The notes under the pieces are model-generated. The model was not told the DNA's origin and searched no databases. It worked only from the letters and a program-made list of their open reading frames with translations. Positions 35,459 through 44,647 of a DNA stretch of 64,000 nt are shown piece by piece. The DNA comes from Bog-473 sp963701955 (GTDB lineage Bacteria; Actinomycetota; Acidimicrobiia; Acidimicrobiales; RAAP-2), in assembly GCA_963701955.1 (NCBI GenBank), contig OY969694.1:1-64000 (forward strand). The letters run 5' to 3'. How positions within the stretch are numbered: the stretch's first letter is position 1; each line of letters opens with the position of its first letter. A program made the translations under genes and the position numbers.

Positions 35459-37129
35459 TCAGCGAAGACCGTGGACCACGCGCCCGGCCTCCAAGACCAC
35501 CGTCGCGTCGCAACGTTCCGCCTCGGACGATCGGTGCGTGATGACGAGGACGCTCCGGGCGCCCGCCGCGGCCAGGGCTCCGTCCAGCAGCCCCTCGGCG
35601 AGAGACCGGTCGAGCCCGCTGGTCGGCTCGTCGAGAATGAGGATCTTCGAGGGGGCCAAGAGCGCGCGCGCGACGGCGAGCCGTCGACGCTCTCCGCCGG
35701 AGAGGGCGACACCGTCCTCACCGACTGGGGTGTCGAGCCCGGCGGGGAGTGTCGACACCCAGCGGTCGAGGCACGCGGCCCGGAGTGCCTCGCCGATCTC
35801 CTCCTCGGTGGCGTCCGGTCGGCCCAGCGTGACGTTGGAGCGGACGGTGCCGAAGAACATCTGGGCCCGCTGGTCGGCCAATGCGCAGGACTGCCGCACC
35901 TCGGACTGTCTGAAGCGAGCGATGTCCCTCCCGTCCACGCCGAGGCGGCCCGCGTCGAGGGGCCAGAAGCGCAGGAGCACGTTGACGAGGGTCGACTTGC
36001 CAGATCCGCTCGACCCAGTGACGGCGACCCGACCGCCGGGCGGGATGCGAACGTCGACACGGTCGAGTGCGCGCGGAAGAGCGGGGTCGTAACGTACCGA
36101 GGCCTGCTCGAAGGCCACGGAGGGCACCCCGAGGGGCAGGTCGTCGGGGTCGGCGACGTCGTTCACGGGCACCGGCACGGCGTCAATGGCGAAGAGTCGT
36201 TCCGCTGCGGCCCGCACGGCCAGACCCCGCGCCGCGGCCAGCGGGACGCTGGGAACGGTCTCGAAGGTGGCCAGTACGGCGAGCGGGAGCACGGCGACCA
36301 TCACCGGTCCGAGACGGTGTGCGTGGACGGCGGCGACCCCGAGCGCCAGTACGGCGCCGACCGCGACCGCCATGCACAGGTGGCTGAGGAGGCTCGTCGC
36401 CAGTGTCCGCCGGGCGTGACGGCGCTCGAGCACTTCGGCCCGGGTGCCGGTCTCGACGGCGGCCGCGACCCAGGCCTCGTCGGCTCCGAAGGCGAGGAGC
36501 TCGGGGGCCCCGGCGAGCGCGTCGACGACGTGAGCCGAGAGGGTTCCCGAGAGCTCGACGAGCTCCTGGTCGCCACCCCGTCGCCACGTGAGCACGGTGG
36601 GAATCACCAGGGCCACGGCGAGTGGCAGCCCGAGGGCCAGCGCCGCCCAGGGGAGGATGAGGCCGACGACGACGGTGCCGAGGGCCCCGGCGCCCACGGC
36701 GATCGCCACCGGGAGCCCGGTGCGCAGGTACAGGTCGGCCAACGCGTCCACGTCGTCGACCGCCCGGGCCAGCAGGTCACCGCTGCGCCACCCGGCCAGG
36801 GCTGCGGGCACTCGCGCCGTCAGGCGGTCGTAGAGCCAGACCCTCCAGGTGGCCAGCGCCCGCAGGGCGGCGTCATGGCCGACCAGTCGTTCGGCGTAGC
36901 GCAGTGGGCCGCGCAGGAACGCCAACACCTCGACCGCGGCCAGGATGCCGACCAGCGCGTTCAGCCCGGGCTGCAGCGCAGCCCGTCCCACCACGTACCC
37001 CGAGCCCGCCAGAAGGCCGATCGTGGCGGCCGCCGAGGCGAGACCGAGAAGCCCCGCCACGGCCAGGCGGCCATAGGGGGTGCCGGGCTCCGCCAGGACG
37101 CGGCGCACGGCGCCAGGGACGCGGTTCAT
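35459..37129 (-). CDS. cydC: CydC subunit of heterodimeric thiol-reductant ABC exporter
   Basis: 556 aa. Six transmembrane helices (RLVGHDAALRALATWRVWLYDRL in the first cytoplasmic loop region) then a complete nucleotide-binding domain: Walker A TGSSGSGKSTLVN, signature LSGGERRRLAV, Walker B ILILDEPTSGLD and H-loop VLVITHRSSEAERC. CydDC exports cysteine/glutathione-like reductants or haem-related cargo needed for cytochrome bd assembly. The ATG overlaps the cydD stop (ATGA), showing coupling. No cydAB is in the window. A much longer upstream frame is open only because it is antiparallel/out of phase with cydD and is not part of the protein. Confidence 0.93.
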   Translation of the reverse strand: MNRVPGAVRRVLAEPGTPYGRLAVAGLLGLASAAATIGLLAGSGYVVGRAALQPGLNALVGILAAVEVLAFLRGPLRYAERLVGHDAALRALATWRVWLYDRLTARVPAALAGWRSGDLLARAVDDVDALADLYLRTGLPVAIAVGAGALGTVVVGLILPWAALALGLPLAVALVIPTVLTWRRGGDQELVELSGTLSAHVVDALAGAPELLAFGADEAWVAAAVETGTRAEVLERRHARRTLATSLLSHLCMAVAVGAVLALGVAAVHAHRLGPVMVAVLPLAVLATFETVPSVPLAAARGLAVRAAAERLFAIDAVPVPVNDVADPDDLPLGVPSVAFEQASVRYDPALPRALDRVDVRIPPGGRVAVTGSSGSGKSTLVNVLLRFWPLDAGRLGVDGRDIARFRQSEVRQSCALADQRAQMFFGTVRSNVTLGRPDATEEEIGEALRAACLDRWVSTLPAGLDTPVGEDGVALSGGERRRLAVARALLAPSKILILDEPTSGLDRSLAEGLLDGALAAAGARSVLVITHRSSEAERCDATVVLEAGRVVHGLR

Positions 37130-38856
37130 GTGGGCGCCACCATGTCGAGTGCACCACGGTCCGAGACGTCCACCGTCGAATCGAAGGAGTCGAGGAGCGC
37201 GGGCTCGTGTGCCGCCACGACGACGATCCTCTTGGCGAGCCACGGCTCGATCGCCGGGGCCAGACGTGCCACCGTGGGGCGGTCCAGCGAGGCGGTCGGC
37301 TCGTCGAGGAGGAGCACGGGCGCCGGGCGGAGCAGGGCTCGGGCCAACGCCACCCGTTGACGTTCGCCCCAGCTCAGGGTGAGACCGTCGTGGCCGAGCA
37401 CGGTCTCGAGGCCTGAGGGAAGCTGAGCCGTCAGCTCTGACAGGCCGACGGCGGCGATGACTCGGAGGATCTCGTCGTCGGACACGTCGGGAGCGCCAAG
37501 CCGCAGGTTCTGGTCCAAAGTCGCGTTGAACAGGTGCGGACGCTGGGGCAGCCACGAGAAGTGGTGTCTCCAGTCCCTCACGCACTCGGTGCTCGCCGCC
37601 ACGCCGCCGAATTCCATGGTTCCCTCGTTGGGCTCCACGAAGCGGAGGAGCGAGGCCAACACGGTGGACTTGCCCGATCCGGACGGCCCGACGAGCGCGA
37701 TCCGGGTCCCCGGCGGCGCCACGAGTGAGAATCCGGCCAGGGCCGACCCGTCTCGATGCGGGTAGTCGACCCGGACTCCGTGCACGCGCAGCGTTCCCGG
37801 CTCGCTGGTCGGGACCGGCGCCGGGGCCGTGGTCGCAACGCTCGGCGCCGGCCTCGGCGTCCCCATGTTCGCCGGCGCCGCGAGCACGTCGAGAACGCGG
37901 TTGGCCGCCGCTTGCCCCTCGGTGCTGGCATGGAACTCGGCTCCGGCCCGGCGTAAGGGGATGAAGATCTCCGGCGCCACCAAGAGCACGGCCATCGCCG
38001 TCTGCAGGCTGAGCTCGCCCCAGAGAAGCCGCAGGCCCAGCACCATGGCGACCAGGCCGACGCCCAACCCCGCGATCATGTCCATGGACAGCGAGGATGC
38101 GAAGGCGACCCGCAGGGTCCGCATCGTGGCGACACGTACCCCTTCGGTGGCGGCAGCCACCTCCCGACGGCCCTGCTGCTCGCGTCCAAAGGCGCGCAGC
38201 GTGGGTAGCCCGTCCAAGAGCATGAGGAAACGTCCGGCCAGCGAGGACAGCCTGCGCCACTGGCGCGCCGAGCGTGCGGCAGACTCCCGTCCGAAGAAGA
38301 CCATGGTCACCGGTACGGCGACGACCAACGCCAGGGCGACCAGGAACGACAACCAGTCCTCCAGCGCGACCCAGGCGAGCAGGATGAGGGGGACCACCGC
38401 GGCGGCGGCGGCCTGAGGCAGGTAGCGCGCGTAGTACGTGTGGAGTGAGCGCAACCCCCGCGTGGCAGTGACGGCGAGCTCCCCAGGGCGTTGCGTGCCG
38501 AGCCACGCCGGACCGCGCCCGAGCGCATGTCGCAACAGCTCTCTCCGCAGGGTTGCCACCACGCGATCGGCGGTCCCTTGTGCCGCCAGGTCGCCGGCAC
38601 CGTGGAGGACGGCGCGAGCCACGATCGCCGCGACCACCAGCACGATTGCCGGCGTCACCGATGAGAGGGGCACGTGGTGCAGCAGGGACCGGTCCACCGC
38701 GGACGCGATCGCCACCGCCTGCACCACGACAAGGGCAGCGCTGAGGGCACCCACGGCCAGGGCGAGGGCTGCGGCGGATCGCAGGCCGGGCACCCGCGCC
38801 GCCAGCGCGGGGTCGACGAGGCGGGGACGGTCCGGTCGGGGGGTGGGGGTGCTCAC
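37126..38856 (-). CDS. cydD: CydD subunit of heterodimeric thiol-reductant ABC exporter
   Basis: 576 aa from GTG 38856 (starts up to 38952 are open). ABC transporter with six membrane helices (QGTADRVVATLRRELL, LRAFGREQQGRREV are typical CydD cytosolic loops) and NBD: Walker A GPSGSGKSTVLA, Walker B VLLLDEPTASLD, H-loop VVAAHEPALL. The ABC signature reads LSWGERQ instead of LSGGERQ: the second, normally invariant Gly is Trp (TGG). The partner CydC has a normal signature. Pro-rich first residues are unusual. Immediately upstream is a secreted protein gene on the same strand. Confidence 0.93.
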   Translation of the reverse strand: MSTPTPRPDRPRLVDPALAARVPGLRSAAALALAVGALSAALVVVQAVAIASAVDRSLLHHVPLSSVTPAIVLVVAAIVARAVLHGAGDLAAQGTADRVVATLRRELLRHALGRGPAWLGTQRPGELAVTATRGLRSLHTYYARYLPQAAAAAVVPLILLAWVALEDWLSFLVALALVVAVPVTMVFFGRESAARSARQWRRLSSLAGRFLMLLDGLPTLRAFGREQQGRREVAAATEGVRVATMRTLRVAFASSLSMDMIAGLGVGLVAMVLGLRLLWGELSLQTAMAVLLVAPEIFIPLRRAGAEFHASTEGQAAANRVLDVLAAPANMGTPRPAPSVATTAPAPVPTSEPGTLRVHGVRVDYPHRDGSALAGFSLVAPPGTRIALVGPSGSGKSTVLASLLRFVEPNEGTMEFGGVAASTECVRDWRHHFSWLPQRPHLFNATLDQNLRLGAPDVSDDEILRVIAAVGLSELTAQLPSGLETVLGHDGLTLSWGERQRVALARALLRPAPVLLLDEPTASLDRPTVARLAPAIEPWLAKRIVVVAAHEPALLDSFDSTVDVSDRGALDMVAPT

Positions 38857-38911
38857 GGGCGGTGCGGGAATCTTCGCAGGCCGCGGCACGGTCGGGCCAC
38901 GTCGCTCGATG

Positions 38912-39688
38912 CTACGGCCCCGCCGGAGCCCCGGCCGACGCCGCCCCTCCACCAGTGTGCCGGAGCAGATCGGCGGCGATCTGGCGCACGTCGGAGCGGC
39001 CCTGGGTGAGAGCGGTGTGTGCCGACTGTTGTGAGGACTTCGACGACGAGAGAAGGTCGTGGTTGGCGTTCCACTGCGCCGGCGTGAACGCCAGCACGTT
39101 CCCGGCCAGGCCGTTGGTGGCGTTGGTCGCCGCGGCGATCTGCCCGTTGAGGTCGTTGATCAGCGGCTGGAGCTCGACCTGGTCCGTCGGGTTCACGTGC
39201 GCCTGGGCCCGAGCCGAAGCGGCGGTGAGCGTGGGGATGGCCGTTCCCGTCGCGTGATCCGCGTCTGCGGCGATCCATGCCACGGGAAGCACCAGGAGGT
39301 AGACCCGGAACCCCCCGAAGATGGTCGAGAAGTCATTGGTCGCCTGCGCCACGGAGGTGTCGGACTGGATCTTCTGGTTCAGTTGTTGGAGCGGCGCGAT
39401 GTCCGTGCCGAGGTAGGAGTCGAGGGTCGGCTGTCCCGAGCCGAGCCCCTGCGTCGCGTTGACCCGAGTGACGGCCTTGTCGAGATCGTTGATCCGGTCG
39501 TTGATGTCTGCCGAGGCCTTGGCCTTGATCCCGGCCAGCGTGGCCGGTACCACGGTGGAACCACTGTTCCCGCTGGCGCCCGAAACCGGGGCAGCGGACC
39601 CGGCCGAGGCCGCGACGGCGCCCAGCGTGGCGGCCGACATCAGGGATAGCGCGCTCAACCGGACGAGGTGGGTGTGCGCACGTGCCAT
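38912..39688 (-). CDS. Secreted helical protein of unknown function
   Basis: 258 aa from ATG 39688, supported by AGAGGAG 5 nt before it. Signal peptide ALSLMSAATLGAVAASAGSAAP followed by a Ser/Gly linker, then an all-helical region with no cysteines: ATLAGIKAKASADINDRINDLDKAVTR and later SARAQAHVNPTDQVELQPL. No known domain recognised; such helical hairpins occur in adhesin or cell-wall-binding proteins. It lies 56 bp upstream of cydD on the same strand and divergent from the two-component system. Confidence 0.7.
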   Translation of the reverse strand: MARAHTHLVRLSALSLMSAATLGAVAASAGSAAPVSGASGNSGSTVVPATLAGIKAKASADINDRINDLDKAVTRVNATQGLGSGQPTLDSYLGTDIAPLQQLNQKIQSDTSVAQATNDFSTIFGGFRVYLLVLPVAWIAADADHATGTAIPTLTAASARAQAHVNPTDQVELQPLINDLNGQIAAATNATNGLAGNVLAFTPAQWNANHDLLSSSKSSQQSAHTALTQGRSDVRQIAADLLRHTGGGAASAGAPAGP

Positions 39689-39861
39689 TGCTGCTCCTCT
39701 CATCGGTGCCCCGTACGGATGCTCAACGGTGGCCGCCCGGGGCGAGATCTCACTCCATGGTCGGACGTCACGGTGATCGGCATGTTCGCCAAACATGAGG
39801 GTTCTGTGAGGGGTGGCACCAATGCGGCAATTGGGGGAGCGGTGGGTGGGAGGCTAGGGAG

Positions 39862-40539
39862 ATGAGCTCGGACAACGCGACCGTGGTGGTCGTCGAGGAC
39901 GACCCGCACATCGCCGACCTGGTGGACCTCTACCTCCGGCGGGAGGGCTTCCGGGTCCTGCTCACCGGTGACGGCGAAGGCGGGCTCGAGATCGTCCGGC
40001 GGGAGGATCCCTCCATCGTCATCCTCGACATCGGTTTGCCCGGATCACGCGACGGATTCGCTGTGTGCCGCGAGATCCGGGCCAAGAGCACGGTACCGGT
40101 CCTCTTCCTCACCGCCCGGGACGACGAGGTGGACCGGGTTCTCGGGCTCGAGCTCGGCGCCGACGACTACCTGGTCAAGCCGTTTTCGCCGAGGGAATTG
40201 GTGGCCCGCGTCCGAGCGATCCTGCGTCGCACCAGGGAGGGACCCCCGCCCCAGGAGGTCATCGCCGTGGGCGACGTGGAGGTGGATCTGCGTCGGCGCG
40301 AGGCACGTCACTGCGGAGAGGTGGTCGCGCTCGCCACCCGAGAGTTCGACCTGCTGGCGTTCCTGGTCAACAACGCCGGGCTTGCTCTGTCGCGTCAGCA
40401 GCTCCTCGACGGGGTGTGGGGTCCCGACTGGTACGGCGACGAACGCACCGTCGACGTCCATGTGGCCCAGCTCCGCAAGAAGCTCGGTCCCGAGCTCCCG
40501 CTCGCCACCGTGTGGGGCGTCGGCTACCGATTCGGCTGA
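39862..40539 (+). CDS. OmpR-family response regulator
   Basis: 225 aa. Receiver domain with acidic pair (VVVEDDPHIA), phospho-acceptor Asp56 (ILDIGLPG), conserved Thr (LFLTARDDE) and Lys (DDYLVKPFSPREL). The C-terminal winged-helix DNA-binding domain ends with RTVDVHVAQLRKKLG and TVWGVGYRFG. Nine bp upstream of its cognate kinase gene, so both form one operon. Signal and target genes are unknown; the divergent neighbour is the secreted helical protein. Confidence 0.95.
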   Translation: MSSDNATVVVVEDDPHIADLVDLYLRREGFRVLLTGDGEGGLEIVRREDPSIVILDIGLPGSRDGFAVCREIRAKSTVPVLFLTARDDEVDRVLGLELGADDYLVKPFSPRELVARVRAILRRTREGPPPQEVIAVGDVEVDLRRREARHCGEVVALATREFDLLAFLVNNAGLALSRQQLLDGVWGPDWYGDERTVDVHVAQLRKKLGPELPLATVWGVGYRFG

Positions 40540-40548
40540 GGTGAGACG

Positions 40549-42105
40549 ATGCGCCGCCGCTTGATGCTTGCCATGGTGGGCCTGGTCGCCGTCGTCCTGG
40601 TCATAGCCGGAGTGGGGAGCCTCCTCCTCACGCGCAGCGAGGCGCGACACCAGGCGCAGCAGCAGCTGGTGTCCGAGGCCGACGCGCTCACCACGGGCCC
40701 GACCGGGGCCCACTCCCTCGGCGTGCTCGGCGTCGTCCGCCGCACGCTCAAGCTCGAGGATGCCGACGTGATCAGGATCGACCGGTCCGGCGACGTCGTG
40801 ACGCAATTGCCGTCCGGCCTCACCGCGGCGGATCTCGGAGTCGCCGGTGTGCAGGCCGGACAGACGACGTCAGGGCGCAAGGGCGACCTCGTGTACGCCG
40901 TCGCGCCCGTGACGCTTTCCGCCAATGCCCAGGCCCAGATCTTGGCTCGTACCCGTGATCGCTTCGGTGGGACGTTCGCCGTTCTCCTCACCCGTGACGT
41001 GGGAGGGCTGGGGCCGAGCTGGGGCTACTTCATCGTCGCCGGCGGGGTGGCCCTGTTCGTGGCCGCCGTCGTGGCCTGGCAGATCTCGCGGCGCATGGCC
41101 CGTCCGCTCGTGGAGGCAGAAGTGGTGACCGGCAGGATCGCGGCGGGAGAGCTCTCCGGCCGTGTCACGGTACGGCCTCACGACTATCCCGAGCTGGCCT
41201 CCCTGGCGGGATCGATCAACCACATGGCCCAGAGCATCGAGGACAGTCGGGCGCGGGAGCGCCACCTCCTCCTGTCGGTGTCACACGACCTGCGCACCCC
41301 GCTGACCTCCATCCGCGGGTTCGCCGAGGCGATTCAGGACGGCGCCATCGAGGACAGCGCTCAGGCCGCCGACGTGATCATCGCCGAGGCACGCCGACTC
41401 GAGCGCCTGGTGGGCGACCTGCTCGATCTGACCAAGCTCGAGGCGCGCCAGATGTCCATCACGATGCGGCCCACCGATGCCGCCGAGGTGGTCTCCACGA
41501 CGGTCGAAGGATTCCGGCCGGGCGCCCTGAGGAGCGGCCGGGCCGTCGAGGTGCACCTGCCCACCCCCGGAGGGAGCGGCTGGAGCACTGTCTCGGACGG
41601 CACTGGCGCGCCGGGCCGGCCCGTATCTGTTCGGGTGGCGGCCGACCCCGATCGACTGGCGCAACTCCTGGCCAACCTGCTCGAGAACGCGCTGGCGTTT
41701 GCTCGGACGCGCGTCAACGTGGCGCTCACCGACCTCGGGGACGAGGGAACGGCCTTGATCACCGTCGACGACGACGGGCCGGGAATCGCCCCCCACGATC
41801 TCCCGCGGGTGTTCGACCGGTTCTACCGGGCCGACCGCGGATCCAACCGCCTCGTCGGCTCTGGGCTGGGGCTTGCCATCGTGGCCGAGTTGGCAACTGC
41901 CATGGGGGCGACGGTGCGCGCGGAATCACCTCTGAGCGAGGACGGTGGCTCCCGTTTCGTCGTGACCCTCCGCCACTGGCCGGCCAGCAGCGGCTCGACC
42001 TCCGATATCGCGGTTCCGGTCCCGTCGGCGCATTCTTCGCCTGCGCCGGCGGCGACTCCGCCCGAGCCCGACCCGGCTCCCGCTCGGGTGCCGGGGGCTC
42101 CCTGA
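40549..42105 (+). CDS. Sensor histidine kinase
   Basis: 518 aa. Two transmembrane segments (about 7-26 and 163-185) bracket an about 135-residue extracytoplasmic sensor. HAMP follows (ARPLVEAEVVTGRIAAGELSG), then the HisKA dimerisation domain with phospho-acceptor His246 (LSVSHDLRTPLTS), N-box LLANLLENALAF, G1 VDDDGPGIA, F-box DRFYRAD and G2 GSGLGLAIV. C-terminus is a Pro/Ala-rich tail. Cognate of the response regulator 9 bp upstream. Confidence 0.95.
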   Translation: MRRRLMLAMVGLVAVVLVIAGVGSLLLTRSEARHQAQQQLVSEADALTTGPTGAHSLGVLGVVRRTLKLEDADVIRIDRSGDVVTQLPSGLTAADLGVAGVQAGQTTSGRKGDLVYAVAPVTLSANAQAQILARTRDRFGGTFAVLLTRDVGGLGPSWGYFIVAGGVALFVAAVVAWQISRRMARPLVEAEVVTGRIAAGELSGRVTVRPHDYPELASLAGSINHMAQSIEDSRARERHLLLSVSHDLRTPLTSIRGFAEAIQDGAIEDSAQAADVIIAEARRLERLVGDLLDLTKLEARQMSITMRPTDAAEVVSTTVEGFRPGALRSGRAVEVHLPTPGGSGWSTVSDGTGAPGRPVSVRVAADPDRLAQLLANLLENALAFARTRVNVALTDLGDEGTALITVDDDGPGIAPHDLPRVFDRFYRADRGSNRLVGSGLGLAIVAELATAMGATVRAESPLSEDGGSRFVVTLRHWPASSGSTSDIAVPVPSAHSSPAPAATPPEPDPAPARVPGAP

Positions 42106-42153
42106 CGAGGGGCGGTCAGCGCATCGATACCGGTGGGCCGAATTCGCCAGGTG

Positions 42154-42402
42154 TCAAACGAGGTGCGCGACGAGGTGCCACGTGGCGGGGATGTGCCAGG
42201 TGGTGACCGCGGGTTCGAAAACGAGGACGAGGACCCGGTAGGTCGCCGTATAGGACCCCAGGCCGGCCAGCGCGGTCATCAAGATGGCAGAGAGCAGCTT
42301 GCTCCAGTAGTGGGTGGTGCGCCATGGGTGGTTCGAGACGCGGAAGGCCAGACGTCCGAACGGCGACGGTTGTGTCCCCGTTGTCTCGACGTCGGAAACC
42401 AC
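42154..42402 (-). CDS. Small membrane protein of unknown function
   Basis: 82 aa from GTG 42402. One or two hydrophobic segments (LLSAILMTALAGLGSY, YRVLVLVFEPAV) in a protein with an otherwise ordinary composition (HPWRTTHYWSK, TTWHIPATWHLVAHLV). No ribosome site is obvious and the first part overlaps the end of the upstream same-strand gene in another frame. Moderately likely to be real because the composition is protein-like rather than Arg/Pro-rich. Confidence 0.45.
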   Translation of the reverse strand: MVSDVETTGTQPSPFGRLAFRVSNHPWRTTHYWSKLLSAILMTALAGLGSYTATYRVLVLVFEPAVTTWHIPATWHLVAHLV

Positions 42403-42923
42403 GTAGATGTATCGGCGACTCGGCTCCGAAGCTTGAGGTCCGGCTCACTCCGCTCGCACGAGGTCCGGCGTCGCCTGCTCTGGACGACGATGGCGGCGTC
42501 GGCGATGGCGAAACCGAGCCCGAAGAGGATCTCGTTGGGCATGCCGTCGGATGCCTCGTTCTGGGCTCGGGCGTGGATCCGCCGCACCACCTTGGGGAAC
42601 GGGTTACGGCCCCAGAAGTACAGCATGGGTTTGTCGGCGTCGAGCAGCGCTGCTCCAGCCATGGCCGCGAGTGTGGCGGGACGCGACCGCCGATCGACCG
42701 CACCGGTCGCGCCCAGGGCCACCGCGAGGCCCAACACCCCGTCCCGCTTCGCATAGCGAACGAAGCCCTCCCAGTCGTCGGCCGTCTTCAGGTCACAACC
42801 CCAGTGAGGCACCATGTCGAGAACGAGGTGGGATGCGACGCCGGCAACGAAGGCGGTTACCGGATGCCGCCTGAGGAGTCGCCCGATGACGACGCCCGAG
42901 AGCACGTGATTCGTCACGAACAT
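42279..42923 (-). CDS. YdjM-like membrane-bound hydrolase, odd C-terminus
   Basis: 214 aa from ATG 42923, which has GGAGGG 9 nt upstream. The N-terminal half resembles membrane-bound metal-dependent hydrolase (YdjM-type) proteins: MFVTNHVLSGVVIGRLL and SHLVLDMVPHWG with the conserved H and D-x-x-P-H. Several hydrophobic helices run to about residue 160 (ILFGLGFAIADAAIVV). The last 55 residues (from SRRRRTSCERSE) are low-complexity and overlap the small membrane-protein frame at 42154-42402, so the natural stop may have been lost, or a frameshift lies near 42440. Confidence 0.68.
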   Translation of the reverse strand: MFVTNHVLSGVVIGRLLRRHPVTAFVAGVASHLVLDMVPHWGCDLKTADDWEGFVRYAKRDGVLGLAVALGATGAVDRRSRPATLAAMAGAALLDADKPMLYFWGRNPFPKVVRRIHARAQNEASDGMPNEILFGLGFAIADAAIVVQSRRRRTSCERSEPDLKLRSRVADTSTWFPTSRQRGHNRRRSDVWPSASRTTHGAPPTTGASCSLPS

Positions 42924-43168
42924 GGCTTCTACCCTCCGTCCCTCGGTGTCGACCGGACAATTCCGGATGTTGAACAGGCACGCGGACCAGGTGAAACAGA
43001 CATTGCAGCCTACGGCGGCCATGATCCCAGCAGGTACCAAGCCGGCTCTGCGCCGCGTGGTATGCCCCACAGTCAAACTGGCTCAAGTATGATGGCAAAA
43101 GCACCGAGAGGCTCCTATGGGAGTTGGAGCTTCGCGTGGGGCACACGTGCTTCGCGTTTGCGAGATCG

Positions 43169-43429
43169 ATGAGCCCTCGAGGGGGGTCTGACCAGTGTGC
43201 GAGTGTCGGAGTGCATAGGCATCGACATGGCGTGTGCCATCGGTGCGGGTGGAGCGGGACCGTCTCAAGGGTCGGCCGCACCGAGCGCAGGCGTTTGGGT
43301 ACAGGACGGACTTTCGGTCGTCTGTGCGATGACTGCCTCAACACCCTTCTGAGCGGGCGTCCAGCCCAGCTGGTCACACCGCCCGCCGCGAAGACGGTCA
43401 AGCCGCTGCATCGCACCGACGCCGTTTGA
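43169..43429 (+). CDS. Small zinc-ribbon protein
   Basis: 86 aa. Two CxxC pairs: VCHRCGWSG and RLCDDCLNTLL, separated by a basic stretch (RTERRRLGTGRTFG), giving a C4 zinc ribbon like those on small actinobacterial proteins. Downstream tail is short and polar. ATG 43169 or GTG 43208 may be the start; neither has a strong ribosome site. Role unknown; nucleic-acid binding is plausible for such ribbons. Confidence 0.6.
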   Translation: MSPRGGSDQCASVGVHRHRHGVCHRCGWSGTVSRVGRTERRRLGTGRTFGRLCDDCLNTLLSGRPAQLVTPPAAKTVKPLHRTDAV

Positions 43430-43496
43430 TTCGCCACTCACGGGTCCTGACGTTCCGATCGTCAGGAGCCTCCGCGCCCGAGCTCGGAAGAGCGGG

Positions 43497-44429
43497 CTAG
43501 CCGAAGTCCTCGCCCAGGTTGGGGATCCCTGAATCCGACCACGTCGAATCACTCGTCGGCCGTTGGGCCGAGCCTCTGCGTTCTGCATGGATCGTCCTCA
43601 GCACCCGCATGCCATCGGAGAAGGCGTTGAGGTTGCTCGCCCCGAAGTGACGCGCCGTCTCGAAGCTCGGGACTTCTGTGACCTTCAGGCCCGCCTTCGC
43701 GATACGAAGATTGATGAGCGTCTCGATCTCGAACCCGTCTCCCCAGAGCATCGCGCCACGCTCGGAGGCCTTGGCCTCGATAGCCGGAAGCTGCATCACG
43801 TCAAGGCACTCTCGCCGGAATGCGTTATAGCCGTAGCACAGGTCGGTATATCGAGTTCCGTAAAGTACGTTGACGATCTTATTGAGCCAGAAGTTGCCGA
43901 TCCTCCGGACAAAGGTGATGTCCTGACTGCCACCACCAGCGACGAACCGGGATCCCTTGGCGAAATCGGCCCCACTCTCGAGTGCGGCGATGAAGCGGGG
44001 GATCTCGCCCGGGTCATTCGAGCCGTCGGCGTCGATCATGACGATGAAATCACCCTTGGCCGCGTCGAACCCACAGGCGAGGCCATTTCCCTTTCCCTCT
44101 CGGGTCTGATGGACGATGGTGATGTCCGGCCTCAGCGATTGTGCAACGCTCACCGTGTCGTCCGTCGAATTGCCGTCGACCAGGATGATCTGGCACTTCT
44201 GGGGAAGTTGCTGCAGAACGTGGGGAAGGTTCCGGGCCTCGTTCTTGGCCGGGACCACGATGCTGACGGACGGCGCTCCCTCTGGTGGCCCGGCGACACG
44301 ACGGGGCGACAGTGCCTCTTGCGCCGCCTCGTCCGCCGCCGCACCGAGCTCACTGAACTCCTCGGGGAATGGGCGGTCGGCTTCCGCCGCCGCCACGACA
44401 TCCGGCTTGCTGCTGCTCACCACGCTCAT
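43497..44429 (-). CDS. Family 2 glycosyltransferase (DPM1-like)
   Basis: 310 aa from ATG 44429. After about 60 disordered residues the GT2 fold begins: VSIVVPAKNEARNLP, IILVDGNSTDDTV, REGKGNGLACGFDAAKGDFIVMIDADGSNDP (DxD in DADGS), and the acceptor loop GDGFEIETLINLRI. Closest in style to polyprenyl-phosphate mannose/glucose synthases but without membrane helices at the end. It marks the left edge of the surface-glycan region and is divergent from the oxidoreductase gene. Confidence 0.9.
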   Translation of the reverse strand: MSVVSSSKPDVVAAAEADRPFPEEFSELGAAADEAAQEALSPRRVAGPPEGAPSVSIVVPAKNEARNLPHVLQQLPQKCQIILVDGNSTDDTVSVAQSLRPDITIVHQTREGKGNGLACGFDAAKGDFIVMIDADGSNDPGEIPRFIAALESGADFAKGSRFVAGGGSQDITFVRRIGNFWLNKIVNVLYGTRYTDLCYGYNAFRRECLDVMQLPAIEAKASERGAMLWGDGFEIETLINLRIAKAGLKVTEVPSFETARHFGASNLNAFSDGMRVLRTIHAERRGSAQRPTSDSTWSDSGIPNLGEDFG

Positions 44430-44647
44430 TGACCGCCCACCGAAAGCTCGAGATCGCCTAGAGCAGTCGGTCGACGACTGCACTCTCCGATTTGATCAAT
44501 TCAGGACTCGCCCAGGTAGAGCCGATCGAACCTAATCGCAGGCGAAATGGGTCGAGCGGGTTACCTTTGAACAACTTTCGATCAACTATTCACAAAAGCC
44601 TGAGCGATTCGGTTACTCCCGACATCGAGAAGGAGATAGTTCCCGCC

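Noticed and set aside
37130..38506. N-terminal extension of CydC by about 460 residues
   Set aside because: The extra part is the out-of-phase reading of cydD on the same strand; family length and the ATGA overlap fix the start at 37129.
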